Of a DNA stretch of 42,735 nt, positions 36,555 through 42,735 are shown one piece after another. Source of the stretch: a virus; the IMG/VR virus record IMGVR_UViG_3300030451_004121, positions 18,625 through 61,359 of that record; one strand, written 5' to 3'. The notes under the pieces are model-generated. The model saw only the letters and a list, made by a program, of their open reading frames with translations, was not told where the DNA came from and did not search any database. The first letter of the stretch is position 1. Every line of letters begins with the position of its first letter. Both the position numbers and the translations under genes were made by a program.

Positions 36555-37583
36555 ATGAAAAAACTATTAGTACTATTATTAGTACCTATATTTAGTTATT
36601 CACAAAGTAATGTAAAAGATATATTTAAGTTCTCTACATTTTACGCGGCTGTAAACGGTGGTACTTCTATATCAGATGTGGAAACTTATAGCGTTACAGA
36701 TGGTTTAGGTATTGAAACAATACAAACACCTTATGATTATAACTTAACTTTAGGTATACGTAAAATAGCTAGGTTTGGTTATGAAAACAGGGCTAATACA
36801 TTTTATGATGGTACTGAGTCTAATTATAGTGATGCTGCTACAGTAGGTAAAAGAAATGGTACAGAGTTTTTATTTCAAGTAGATTACAAGAGACAAGAAG
36901 GTGTAGAGTATTTAGATCAACACCACTTTATAAGATACGTAGCTAACGACTGGATAGCTAAAGCAGAGTACTTAGTAGATGGTTTTGCAGATATAGAATA
37001 CTTTGAAACATCACAAAGATATAGATATAATCTTGGTAAAGTAAGTTTTAATATTGGAGCCGTACAAAGATTATCTGAACCTTATGGTTATGATCCGCTT
37101 GCTAGCTGGAAGTTAGACAATGGTAATATACATTATACTTACTTAGCTTTACAAGAAGGATATAATGTAGATGTATATCATGACATGTACTATAATCCAG
37201 ATGGCGATATAGTAGCTTATTCATCAGATGTATGGGAACAAATTGTAATACCAGAGGTATTAGCTAACTACGTCGAAAGAAAACGTAATGAGTTAGATGA
37301 TAAACTACAACACTCGTTAGTCGTAGGTTTAGATTATTATTACTACAACAAAAGTGTTTGGGTGCATACATGGGCTAACTTGATGCCATACCACTACAAC
37401 GATAAAGATGAGTTTAGTTATCACAACTACATCGATGGTCAATGGTTAGATTACTCAGGCGGTTTAATATTTGGACAAAAGATAAATAAAAGATTAGGCG
37501 TGTTTGCGGAAGGTAAATACAATAAGTACTGGAACAGAGAGTGGTACGATTTTAAAATGGGTATCAACTACATAATAAGATAA
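36555..37583 (+). CDS. Predicted outer-membrane beta-barrel protein
   Basis: This 342-residue protein starts with a signal peptide MKKLLVLLLVPIFSYSQ (cut likely before or at Q17). The mature part has alternating hydrophobic/aromatic strands rich in Tyr and Trp, for example HSLVVGLDYYYYNKSVWVHTW and GLIFGQKINKRLGVFAEG, and ends FKMGINYIIR, a terminal strand of the kind recognised by the BAM machinery. There are no Cys residues and no internal hydrophobic helix. It is therefore likely inserted in the host outer membrane during infection. A role in blocking superinfection or altering permeability is possible. It sits right after the T9SS-like secreted protein cluster. The start ATG follows the previous stop directly. 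Confidence 0.8.
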   Translation: MKKLLVLLLVPIFSYSQSNVKDIFKFSTFYAAVNGGTSISDVETYSVTDGLGIETIQTPYDYNLTLGIRKIARFGYENRANTFYDGTESNYSDAATVGKRNGTEFLFQVDYKRQEGVEYLDQHHFIRYVANDWIAKAEYLVDGFADIEYFETSQRYRYNLGKVSFNIGAVQRLSEPYGYDPLASWKLDNGNIHYTYLALQEGYNVDVYHDMYYNPDGDIVAYSSDVWEQIVIPEVLANYVERKRNELDDKLQHSLVVGLDYYYYNKSVWVHTWANLMPYHYNDKDEFSYHNYIDGQWLDYSGGLIFGQKINKRLGVFAEGKYNKYWNREWYDFKMGINYIIR

Positions 37584-37999
37584 TGGCATATATACAAAAA
37601 AATAATCCTTTTCCTATAACTAGTTGTGGTAGACGTAGATCGTTTATGAACAATAACGTACGTAGACAAGTTAATTCTCCTGGTAAAGATCGTACAGAAG
37701 AAAGTCCTTTTCCAAAAGCAGATCCACGTAGAACTATAGGACCAGGTAAAAACTTTAACAAAGTTGCTAAAGACAAAAGCGCTACAGGTGGAGCAGCTGG
37801 AGGTGGTATGACTCAAAAAGGTGTTGATGAGTACAAAAGAAATAACCCAGGTAGCAAGTTAAAAACAGCTGTCACCACTGATCCTTCTAAATTAAAAAAG
37901 GGTAGCAAGGCAGCTAAACGTAGAAAATCATTTTGCGCTAGATCTAAAGGTTGGACTGGCGAAAGAGGTAGAGCAGCTAGAAGAAGATGGAACTGTTAA
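37583..37999 (+). CDS. Small basic Cys-bearing protein ending RRRWNC
   Basis: This 138-residue protein is strongly basic. Its last part reads KAAKRRKSFCARSKGW and ends RRRWNC, a C-terminal signature I have seen in small uncharacterised phage proteins (a DUF6321-like type; name not verified). Near the N-terminus is TSCGRRRSFMNNNVRRQ. It has three Cys residues, one at the very C-terminus. The start overlaps the previous stop by one base (TAATG). A role in binding DNA or packaged nucleoprotein is plausible from charge, but unproven. Confidence 0.75.
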   Translation: MAYIQKNNPFPITSCGRRRSFMNNNVRRQVNSPGKDRTEESPFPKADPRRTIGPGKNFNKVAKDKSATGGAAGGGMTQKGVDEYKRNNPGSKLKTAVTTDPSKLKKGSKAAKRRKSFCARSKGWTGERGRAARRRWNC

Positions 38000-38514
38000 A
38001 GGAGTTTAAAATACAAAAATACTTAGATAAAAAACCACCAAGTGATAACTCTAATACTACCAAAGGTGAGATTACTGAGTTAACTAAAATACCTATTAGA
38101 GAGAAGTTTGTAAAAGAGAAAGATGATATTAAAAAGTCTTTTGAAAAAGTTGTAGGCAAAGATGATAATATACAAAAGTTAATCAACGAGTCTGCGCCTA
38201 TAATAATGAAAATTAAAAAACATCATAATAGACCTAGACCAAAAGTTATAGCCAAAAAAATAAAAACTAAAATGGAAGATATAGAGATGGCGTCGATGAA
38301 AACACCTTCGTATCCATCTGGTCACTCAGTGCAGGGTTATTTAATAGGAATGTTTTTAAGTGACAAGTACCCACAAAAAAGAGACAAGTTAATGAAAACT
38401 GCTAGAGATATATCACACAGCAGAAGAGTAGCAAGAGCGCACTACAAATCAGACTCTTTGTTTGGAGAACAAATAGGAAAAGATATGTATAACTATATAA
38501 AAGACAAGATATGA
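37987..38514 (+). CDS. Soluble PAP2-type acid phosphatase
   Basis: This 175-residue protein carries the complete active-site signature of the PAP2 / class A acid phosphatase / vanadium haloperoxidase family: K-x6-R-P in KIKKHHNRPRP, PSGH in PSYPSGHSVQG, and S-R-x5-H-x3-D in SRRVARAHYKSD. The His of the last motif would be the nucleophile and the His of PSGH the acid/base. No signal peptide and no transmembrane helix are visible, unlike most bacterial PAP2 lipid phosphatases, so it likely acts in the cytoplasm or in lysates. The N-terminal ~70 residues are charged and unassigned. It overlaps the previous gene by 13 bases and the next by four (ATGA). Possible substrates are phosphomonoesters or undecaprenyl-type lipids; the substrate is unknown. 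Confidence 0.85.
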   Translation: MELLKEFKIQKYLDKKPPSDNSNTTKGEITELTKIPIREKFVKEKDDIKKSFEKVVGKDDNIQKLINESAPIIMKIKKHHNRPRPKVIAKKIKTKMEDIEMASMKTPSYPSGHSVQGYLIGMFLSDKYPQKRDKLMKTARDISHSRRVARAHYKSDSLFGEQIGKDMYNYIKDKI

Positions 38515-38741
38515 GAAATACACCATTAAGAGCTTTTGCTGGTAAAGAAAAGCTTAAAGAAGTTTCACAAGAATTAAAAAAAGCTAGTAATATGCACGCT
38601 GCACAAGCTAAAAAAATTGACAGTGCTATAAGCCCATTAAAAGGTAAATTAAAACCTTGTCAAAAGGCTGCTGCTAGAAAAAAGTTTGATGTTTATCCTA
38701 GTGCTTACGCAAATATGTGGGCTTCAAATCACAAATGCTAA
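38511..38741 (+). CDS. Small basic protein ending ASNHKC
   Basis: This 76-residue protein is coupled to the phosphatase gene by a four-base overlap (ATGA). The N-terminal half is helical and charged. The second half reads ISPLKGKLKPCQKAAARKK, then FDVYPSAYANMW, ending in HKC. The YPSAYAN block recurs, by memory, in small marine virus proteins. It has two Cys, one at the terminus, and an SPLK motif. Its stop overlaps the next start (TAATG). Likely a virion-associated or DNA-binding small protein; function unknown. Confidence 0.75.
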   Translation: MRNTPLRAFAGKEKLKEVSQELKKASNMHAAQAKKIDSAISPLKGKLKPCQKAAARKKFDVYPSAYANMWASNHKC

Positions 38742-39199
38742 TGGCTTACGATATTAAAGCTAAGTTTATAAAGAACAGTCCTCTACCTTGTTGGAGAGGT
38801 TACGAGCGTGTACCTGGAACAGTTAAAGGAGCTAAAGGTAGTTGTCGTAAATCTTCGCCAACAAAAGACTATGTTTCAGATGAACAAAGAAAAGCTGTTT
38901 GGGCAAGTAAAGCTGATGGTGGTAAAGGTAATCCTAATAAAATGTTATCACCAGTTAAAGCAAAACAAAAAGGTGGTGGTACTAAAAAAGTTTGTCTACC
39001 TAAAGCTAAAATAGCTAGCATGAGTAGCGCTGAAAAAAACAAAGTGATAGCAGCAAAACAAGCGGCTGGTAGAGCTGGTAAATATAAAAGATCTAGTTCT
39101 AGTAATGTTACTGGTACAAAAAGTGATGGTTTAAGAGATTGGGTTAAACAAGACTGGAGACAAGTTGGTGACCCTAGTAAAAAATGTGGAGAAAAATAA
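38741..39199 (+). CDS. Small basic Cys-bearing protein with CWRGYERV and VCLPKAKI blocks
   Basis: From the ATG at 38741 this is a 152-residue protein; a longer reading from 38717 would overlap the previous gene by 25 bases, and the TAATG junction favours 38741. Blocks visible are PLPCWRGYERVPGT, KSSPTKDYVSDEQRKA, VCLPKAKIASMSS, and near the end GLRDWVKQDWRQVG followed by KKCGEK. These blocks look like those in families of small proteins in marine phages and algal viruses (a DUF5872-like end; not verified). Four Cys residues could bind metal or form disulfides. It follows two other small basic Cys proteins. Confidence 0.75.
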   Translation: MAYDIKAKFIKNSPLPCWRGYERVPGTVKGAKGSCRKSSPTKDYVSDEQRKAVWASKADGGKGNPNKMLSPVKAKQKGGGTKKVCLPKAKIASMSSAEKNKVIAAKQAAGRAGKYKRSSSSNVTGTKSDGLRDWVKQDWRQVGDPSKKCGEK

Positions 39200-39209
39200 A
39201 TATATAAAT

Positions 39210-39305
39210 ATGAAAAGTAAATTTTGTAAATGGCTTCAAGCCATAACGTTTGGATTAGTATGTTTAGGTTGGTGTAAAATGTGTTGTGATAACTGTGACT
39301 GCTGA
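39210..39305 (+). CDS. 31-residue Cys-rich membrane peptide
   Basis: A short frame starts with ATG at 39210 and ends TGA at 39303-39305, overlapping the next ATG (TGATG). The peptide is MKSKFCKWLQ, then a hydrophobic stretch AITFGLVCLGW, ending CKMCCDNCDC: seven Cys in 31 residues. The basic start, a short hydrophobic helix and a Cys cluster suggest a small membrane or exported peptide that binds metal or forms disulfides. It fills exactly the gap between two genes and is coupled to the next by overlap, which supports it being real. It could instead be a chance frame. Confidence 0.55.
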   Translation: MKSKFCKWLQAITFGLVCLGWCKMCCDNCDC

Positions 39306-39622
39306 TGTCGTTTAAAATGAAAGGGTGGAGCCCGTTTACTAAAAAACAAAAACCAAAAGATAGAGATGGGGAGGTTTATGTTGGTGATAAAAAGTTTTCA
39401 GATAAACCAATGTACGAAGGACAAAAGCCATCTACACATTTAATGGCTTATGGTGAGTCTGACGGTAAGTACGTGGCTTATCCTACTTTGTTTCAAGATG
39501 ATGATGGTACGTGGCAACAACCAGACGATCCGTTTAGAGAAGCTATAAAAAAGAAAGAAATATACCAATTTGATACAGAGCAAGAGGCGAAAGACTTTGC
39601 TGATGGTAGTTGGAAAAAATAA
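39305..39622 (+). CDS. Small protein with FKMK/WSPF start and a conserved EAKDFA domain
   Basis: This 105-residue protein starts at the TGATG overlap. Residues 3-14 read FKMKGWSPFTKK, the basic signature seen in other small proteins here. Residues about 40-105 form a compact domain: STHLMAYGESDGKYVAYPTLF, WQQPDDPFREAIKKKEIY, and a last helix QEAKDFADGSWKK. A similar domain occurs widely in phage small proteins near lysis genes, by recollection. It lies just before the M15 peptidase gene. A virion or lysis-related role is inferred from position only. Confidence 0.72.
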   Translation: MSFKMKGWSPFTKKQKPKDRDGEVYVGDKKFSDKPMYEGQKPSTHLMAYGESDGKYVAYPTLFQDDDGTWQQPDDPFREAIKKKEIYQFDTEQEAKDFADGSWKK

Positions 39623-39627
39623 ATAAT

Positions 39628-40122
39628 ATGGAAAGAATAAGTAAACACATAAGTTGGAAAGAAGGAACTTATAGTAGAACTGGTGAAAGATTAAATTTAG
39701 ATAACACTCCTAATGAAGAGCAAATTAAATGCATGAAAGAGGTTGCTGAAAATTTATTTGAACCATTGAGAGAATGGGTTGGTGGACCAATAAAAATAAA
39801 TAGCTTTTTTAGAGGCGAGCCTGTAAACACTGCTATCGGTGGTGAAAAACGTTCACAACACATGAAGGGTCAAGCCATAGATATGGACGATACTTTTGGA
39901 CACAAGACAAACGCAGAGATGTATCATTACATAAAAGATAATTTAGACTTCGACCAAATGGTATGGGAGTTTGGAACTGAATATCCTGATGGTAATCCTA
40001 ACTGGGTTCATATTAGCTGGGTATCACATAGACCTAATAGAAAACAAGAAGTTATTGCTATTAAAAAAAATGGCAGAACTAGATATATAAAAGATATTGA
40101 AGAATATTTAAAGAATAAATAA
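39628..40122 (+). CDS. M15-type peptidoglycan peptidase (endolysin candidate)
   Basis: From the ATG at 39628 this is a 164-residue protein; an upstream TTG frame at 39610 overlaps the preceding gene and is unlikely. The sequence has the M15/VanY zinc peptidase pattern: INSFFRGEPVN, GGEKRSQHMKGQAIDMD (zinc His and Asp), and NPNWVHISW (third zinc His), with a Glu in VWEFG before it. Such enzymes cut peptide cross-links (L-Ala-D-Glu or D-Ala-D-Ala) in the cell wall. No signal peptide is seen, so release would depend on a holin or on virion packaging. It is the only wall-lytic enzyme I see in the window, so I infer it is the endolysin. Confidence 0.88.
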   Translation: MERISKHISWKEGTYSRTGERLNLDNTPNEEQIKCMKEVAENLFEPLREWVGGPIKINSFFRGEPVNTAIGGEKRSQHMKGQAIDMDDTFGHKTNAEMYHYIKDNLDFDQMVWEFGTEYPDGNPNWVHISWVSHRPNRKQEVIAIKKNGRTRYIKDIEEYLKNK

Positions 40123-40161
40123 CTATATAGTAAAAACAATTAATTAATTAAAAAAAAGAAA

Positions 40162-40563
40162 ATGGCGACAACAACAGCAACAATAACATTGAGTAGTTCA
40201 GACCTAACAAACAATAGTTTGTCTTTGTCTACTACAGCAACATTAACTAAAGCAGGTACTGATACTGGTTTAGATCAAACTAGTGGTCTTGGTAGAAAAA
40301 AATTAGTATCAGGACACGCAGAGTATACTTTATTTGACGGAGACGCTTATGCAAATGGCTCTCATAAAGTTTACTTAAAAAATACTTCAACTAATAACGC
40401 AGAGTATTTTATTGTAACAATAAACTCTGAGCAAATGGGTAAACTATATGCTGGTGACTGGGCGTTTTTTCCTTGGGAAGCAAACGCAGACACTAATGAT
40501 ATAAAAATAGATCCTAGCGCAGATGGTATGACATTAGAATACATGCTTTTAATAGAAGAGTAA
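40162..40563 (+). CDS. Small beta-rich virion-type protein, probable decoration protein
   Basis: This 133-residue protein starts after an A/T-rich leader. It is Thr/Ser-rich at the N-terminus (TTTATITLSSSDL) and beta-rich, ending GMTLEYMLLIEE. The composition and segments such as HKVYLKNTSTNNAEYFIV and GDWAFFPWE match small phage structural proteins of the kind found on heads or tails. No enzyme motif. It and the following gene appear to be a pair with similar composition and adjacent placement at the end of the late operon. Specific role unknown. Confidence 0.72.
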   Translation: MATTTATITLSSSDLTNNSLSLSTTATLTKAGTDTGLDQTSGLGRKKLVSGHAEYTLFDGDAYANGSHKVYLKNTSTNNAEYFIVTINSEQMGKLYAGDWAFFPWEANADTNDIKIDPSADGMTLEYMLLIEE

Positions 40564-40571
40564 GATACTAA

Positions 40572-40901
40572 ATGGCACTGATACCTTATCACAACATAGT
40601 AGGTAGTACAACTAGAGAAAATGAATTAATAGGAGTTGGAGATATTAGAAGCAATTTGAGAAGTATACATCTCAACAATGTTAATAATTCTTCAGCTGCT
40701 ACTATAGATTTATACTTATACAAACCCTCTACAGATACTTCCGCAGAAGAATCTTACTTTATATTAAAAAGTTATAGTTTAACTGCTGCGAGATATTTGA
40801 CTATAGATGATTTAGGTTTATTAAGTTTTGATAACTCTACTTACGCACTGTTTATATCTGTGGGTGGATCAGACACTGTAGATGTGTTTTTAAATAGATA
40901 A
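40572..40901 (+). CDS. Small beta-rich virion-type protein
   Basis: This 109-residue protein lies eight bases after the previous gene. It begins MALIPYHNIVGSTTRENELI and contains SYFILKSYSLTAARYL and TYALFISVGGSD, a pattern of alternating beta strands. It is the last plus-strand gene; a bidirectional terminator follows within a few bases. It is similar in size and composition to the previous protein, and both may be external virion proteins. No family name assigned. Confidence 0.72.
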   Translation: MALIPYHNIVGSTTRENELIGVGDIRSNLRSIHLNNVNNSSAATIDLYLYKPSTDTSAEESYFILKSYSLTAARYLTIDDLGLLSFDNSTYALFISVGGSDTVDVFLNR

Positions 40902-40926
40902 AAAAAAAGGGGCTCACGCCCCTTTT
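40900..40926 (+). terminator. Bidirectional terminator between convergent arms
   Basis: A run of A (40900-40908) is followed by GGGGC (40909-40913), loop TCAC, GCCCC (40918-40922) and TTTT. The A run pairs partly with the T run, so the stem works in both directions, with a U-tract on each strand. It lies between the last plus-strand gene and the convergent minus-strand gene and would stop transcription from both arms. Confidence 0.88.
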
Positions 40927-40927
40927 A

Positions 40928-41128
40928 TTATATAGTAACAGAATTTTTTTGGTTCTGAACTTCGACCCTGACTTCTTGAGCTAAGTTTTTAACTATTTGC
41001 ATTGTTTTTCTAACTCTTGTTCCAGCTGAGTTATTACCTTCTACAAACTTTTCAGCGTCAGTTTCTATATCACTAAGTTCTTCACCCATTTTTTGTATTA
41101 ATTTTATTACCTTGTTTTCTCCGTACAT
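40928..41128 (-). CDS. Histone H1-like (Hc1-type) small protein
   Basis: This 66-residue protein carries, in its second half, EGNNSAGTRVRKTMQIVKNL, matching the Bacteroidetes histone H1-like family pattern in which a GN-x-AAGTRARK block is followed by a helix with K, L and E. The N-terminal half is a helix (YGENKVIKLIQKMGEELSD). In bacteria these small proteins bind DNA. Here the C-terminus is not Lys-rich, so DNA binding could be weaker or altered. It lies 15 bases downstream of the ribonucleotide reductase gene on the same strand, so it is probably in the same transcript. It may organise phage DNA or host nucleoid. Family call from the motif; function inferred. Confidence 0.78.
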   Translation of the reverse strand: MYGENKVIKLIQKMGEELSDIETDAEKFVEGNNSAGTRVRKTMQIVKNLAQEVRVEVQNQKNSVTI

Positions 41129-41143
41129 TTAATTTAATTTAAG

Positions 41144-42735
41144 TTATAGGCTTGTTACTTCACAAGATCCACCGGCACAAGCCAATTCACCTGATAGATC
41201 TGTATTATCATTTAACTCTACTACTTTAGTTAAGTCTATATCCTGAAGTAGTTTTGTCATTTCATCATATTTAGCTTTAGTTATATCCTCAAATGGAGCT
41301 TGAGTATACGTACCACCATCGTAAGGCAAAACAGACAAACCATTGTAGTTGTTTCTGTTTTCCCACATCCACTCACCAGCCTTTTCCCACTCTTTATCTT
41401 TCAAACTAATCGTAGCTGAAACGTTGTGTGTATTACTACCAGACTTATGCCCTGTTGCAACCCACTCTGTAGCTACTTTTTTAACACGTTCTAATAAATC
41501 AAAAGCAGACTCTGTTCTTACGATAGAACCTTTAGGCGCTGCTTGTGGTATCTCTATAACAGCGGTGTCATGAGGTCTAAAGTATTCGTCTTGTATTAAC
41601 TGCGGATGGTGTATAGCAAGATAGTTGTATATAGCTTCATTTTTACCCACACGCATTCTACGGATATAATACTTGTTATGCCATGCATGAATACCCGAAG
41701 ACGTACCGAGTACCAGAGATGTCGTCCCTGCAGGTTTAACGCACGTTGTACGAGCCGCGGGATTAATACCAATAGTCTTAGATACTATTCTATTCATTAA
41801 TTTAACTTGATCTGCAGCTTGGTTTAAATCAAGATTTAAAACTTTACCGCTACCAATACCTGTCATTGACACACCGATCAATGCATCTCTTTCAGTTGTT
41901 TCTTGCCAAACTTCTCTAAGATAATGAAACTCTGTATAACCAGCCTGTAACGTACCTATAAAAGCAGCCGCGGCAACTCTATCGTTTAATTCCTCTTGTG
42001 TATCTACGTCAGATACGTTTACTTCACATAAGTTACAAAACTGAAAAGGTCTCAATGCTATTTCACAACATGGATTAGTACCCCAGTCTTTATCGTTATT
42101 AAAATATATACCAGGTTCACCAGAACCAGATAACTCTATACGTTTCCATAGGTCCATAAAAAAGTCTTTAGTAATTTTATGTCTCATAAGCACCGCTGAG
42201 TTATTAGCTCTACCTCTTTGTGGATCTGTCTCCCACCATTGTCCTGATTTACAGGAAATCATTTCCTCATCATACGCTGAAAATAGCGATATAAGAGCTG
42301 CTCTACGTATACCGCCAGCGAGTACGGCATCAGCGATATGGCAAACAATATCATGAACTTCAATACTCTTAAGTTTTTCTCCGTCTTGTTTTGCATCTAA
42401 TATACCTTTAATTTTTACTAAGCACTCTCTTAATGGTTGAGGCCCTGGTGCTTTACCACCTGATGTTACCAACCTGGCACCTTTAGGTCTTATGTCTGAG
42501 TAATCAAACTTTATTTTAGATGATCTTTTACCACCCATATAAGACTTAATTAATACTTTAATAGCATCAGACCAGCCTTCAATACTATCACCAATAACGA
42601 ACCTACGCTTTCTAACTACGTGGGGTTTTATTATCTCTGGTAGTTTTTTAATGTTATGTAATTGTACTGAATAACCTACACCACAACCTGATAACAATAA
42701 AAACATAATCTCACTAAAAGCGTCAATATGATCAA
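41144..42735 (-). CDS. nrdJ: Class II (B12-dependent) ribonucleotide reductase, 3' part
   Basis: The frame runs off the right edge: codons before the first internal Met (42706) remain open and read DAFSEIMFLLLSGCGVGYSVQ without a stop, so the true start lies beyond the window. Visible motifs fit the monomeric ribonucleoside-triphosphate reductase branch: GCGVGYS (first redox Cys), NPCCEIALRPFQFCNLCEVN (thiyl-radical Cys, catalytic Glu and second redox Cys), VKPAGTTS, GTSSGIHAW, SVLPYDGGTYTQAPFED, and the C-terminal CAGGSC pair that re-reduces the active site. It converts ribonucleotides to deoxyribonucleotides for phage DNA synthesis and needs adenosylcobalamin rather than oxygen. About 530 residues are present of the ~740 usual. 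It is convergent to the structural arm and probably marks the start of the replication arm. Confidence 0.9.
   Translation of the reverse strand, partial: DHIDAFSEIMFLLLSGCGVGYSVQLHNIKKLPEIIKPHVVRKRRFVIGDSIEGWSDAIKVLIKSYMGGKRSSKIKFDYSDIRPKGARLVTSGGKAPGPQPLRECLVKIKGILDAKQDGEKLKSIEVHDIVCHIADAVLAGGIRRAALISLFSAYDEEMISCKSGQWWETDPQRGRANNSAVLMRHKITKDFFMDLWKRIELSGSGEPGIYFNNDKDWGTNPCCEIALRPFQFCNLCEVNVSDVDTQEELNDRVAAAAFIGTLQAGYTEFHYLREVWQETTERDALIGVSMTGIGSGKVLNLDLNQAADQVKLMNRIVSKTIGINPAARTTCVKPAGTTSLVLGTSSGIHAWHNKYYIRRMRVGKNEAIYNYLAIHHPQLIQDEYFRPHDTAVIEIPQAAPKGSIVRTESAFDLLERVKKVATEWVATGHKSGSNTHNVSATISLKDKEWEKAGEWMWENRNNYNGLSVLPYDGGTYTQAPFEDITKAKYDEMTKLLQDIDLTKVVELNDNTDLSGELACAGGSCEVTSL

Noticed and set aside
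38717-38741. Upstream ATG for the gene at 38741
   Set aside because: It overlaps the preceding gene by 25 bases, whereas the ATG at 38741 forms the TAATG junction used repeatedly in this cluster.
39610-39628. TTG start for the M15 peptidase
   Set aside because: It lies inside the preceding gene; the ATG at 39628 follows that stop directly.
1-42735. tRNA genes, CRISPR arrays, insertion sequences, integrase or attachment sites
   Set aside because: Genes are packed with gaps under about 75 bases; none of these signatures was seen on either strand by reading.

Overview
The window looks like the structural arm of a large, strictly virulent-looking tailed phage, probably a podovirus-type phage of a marine Bacteroidetes (Flavobacteriia-like) host. 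The DNA is A+T-rich and genes are packed head to tail with start/stop overlaps. Start codons mostly follow A/T-rich leaders rather than strong Shine-Dalgarno sites. Signal peptides end in AQ or SQ. One secreted product carries a C-terminal tail like type IX secretion (T9SS) cargo, and one small protein resembles the Bacteroidetes histone H1-like family. These features point to the host phylum by inference; no search was run. I see no integrase, tRNA, CRISPR array or insertion sequence.

Layout, plus strand: the 3' end of an unknown gene (1-168) is followed by the packaging and head module: large terminase, portal, an acidic probable assembly protein, and the major capsid protein (MCP) with a UUCG-loop terminator behind it. 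Next come a conserved unknown protein, two connector-type proteins, a 2309-residue tail protein with carbohydrate-binding-like inserts, two small virion-type proteins, a helical protein ending in an S74-type chaperone domain, and a 293-residue unknown. Then comes a 4044-residue polyvalent protein (21045-33179). It holds coiled coils, an HExxH metallopeptidase, a HAD phosphatase split by an inserted P-loop kinase, a WCICA domain, hydrophobic helical domains and two Cys/His ribbons at its C-terminus. A short F-S-K/R motif recurs at its domain borders.

From 33.2 to 37.6 kb four envelope-directed products follow one another: a membrane-anchored coiled coil, an exported thioredoxin-fold protein without the catalytic CxxC, a secreted protein of eleven GC[M/T]D repeats with a T9SS-like tail, and a predicted outer-membrane beta-barrel; a small basic protein sits between the last two. 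From 37.6 to 40.9 kb are small basic Cys-bearing proteins, a soluble PAP2 phosphatase, a 31-residue Cys-rich peptide, an M15-type peptidoglycan peptidase (endolysin candidate) and two small virion-type beta proteins.

A bidirectional terminator at about 40900-40926 separates this arm from a convergent minus-strand arm. There a histone H1-like gene lies just downstream of a class II (B12-dependent) ribonucleotide reductase that runs off the window edge. The two-arm convergent plan and the order TerL, portal, assembly protein, MCP, connectors, giant tail protein, giant virion protein are reminiscent of crAss-like and related Bacteroidetes podoviruses, but membership is not shown here.

No intergenic stretch exceeds about 75 bases, so there is no gene-free region left undescribed.
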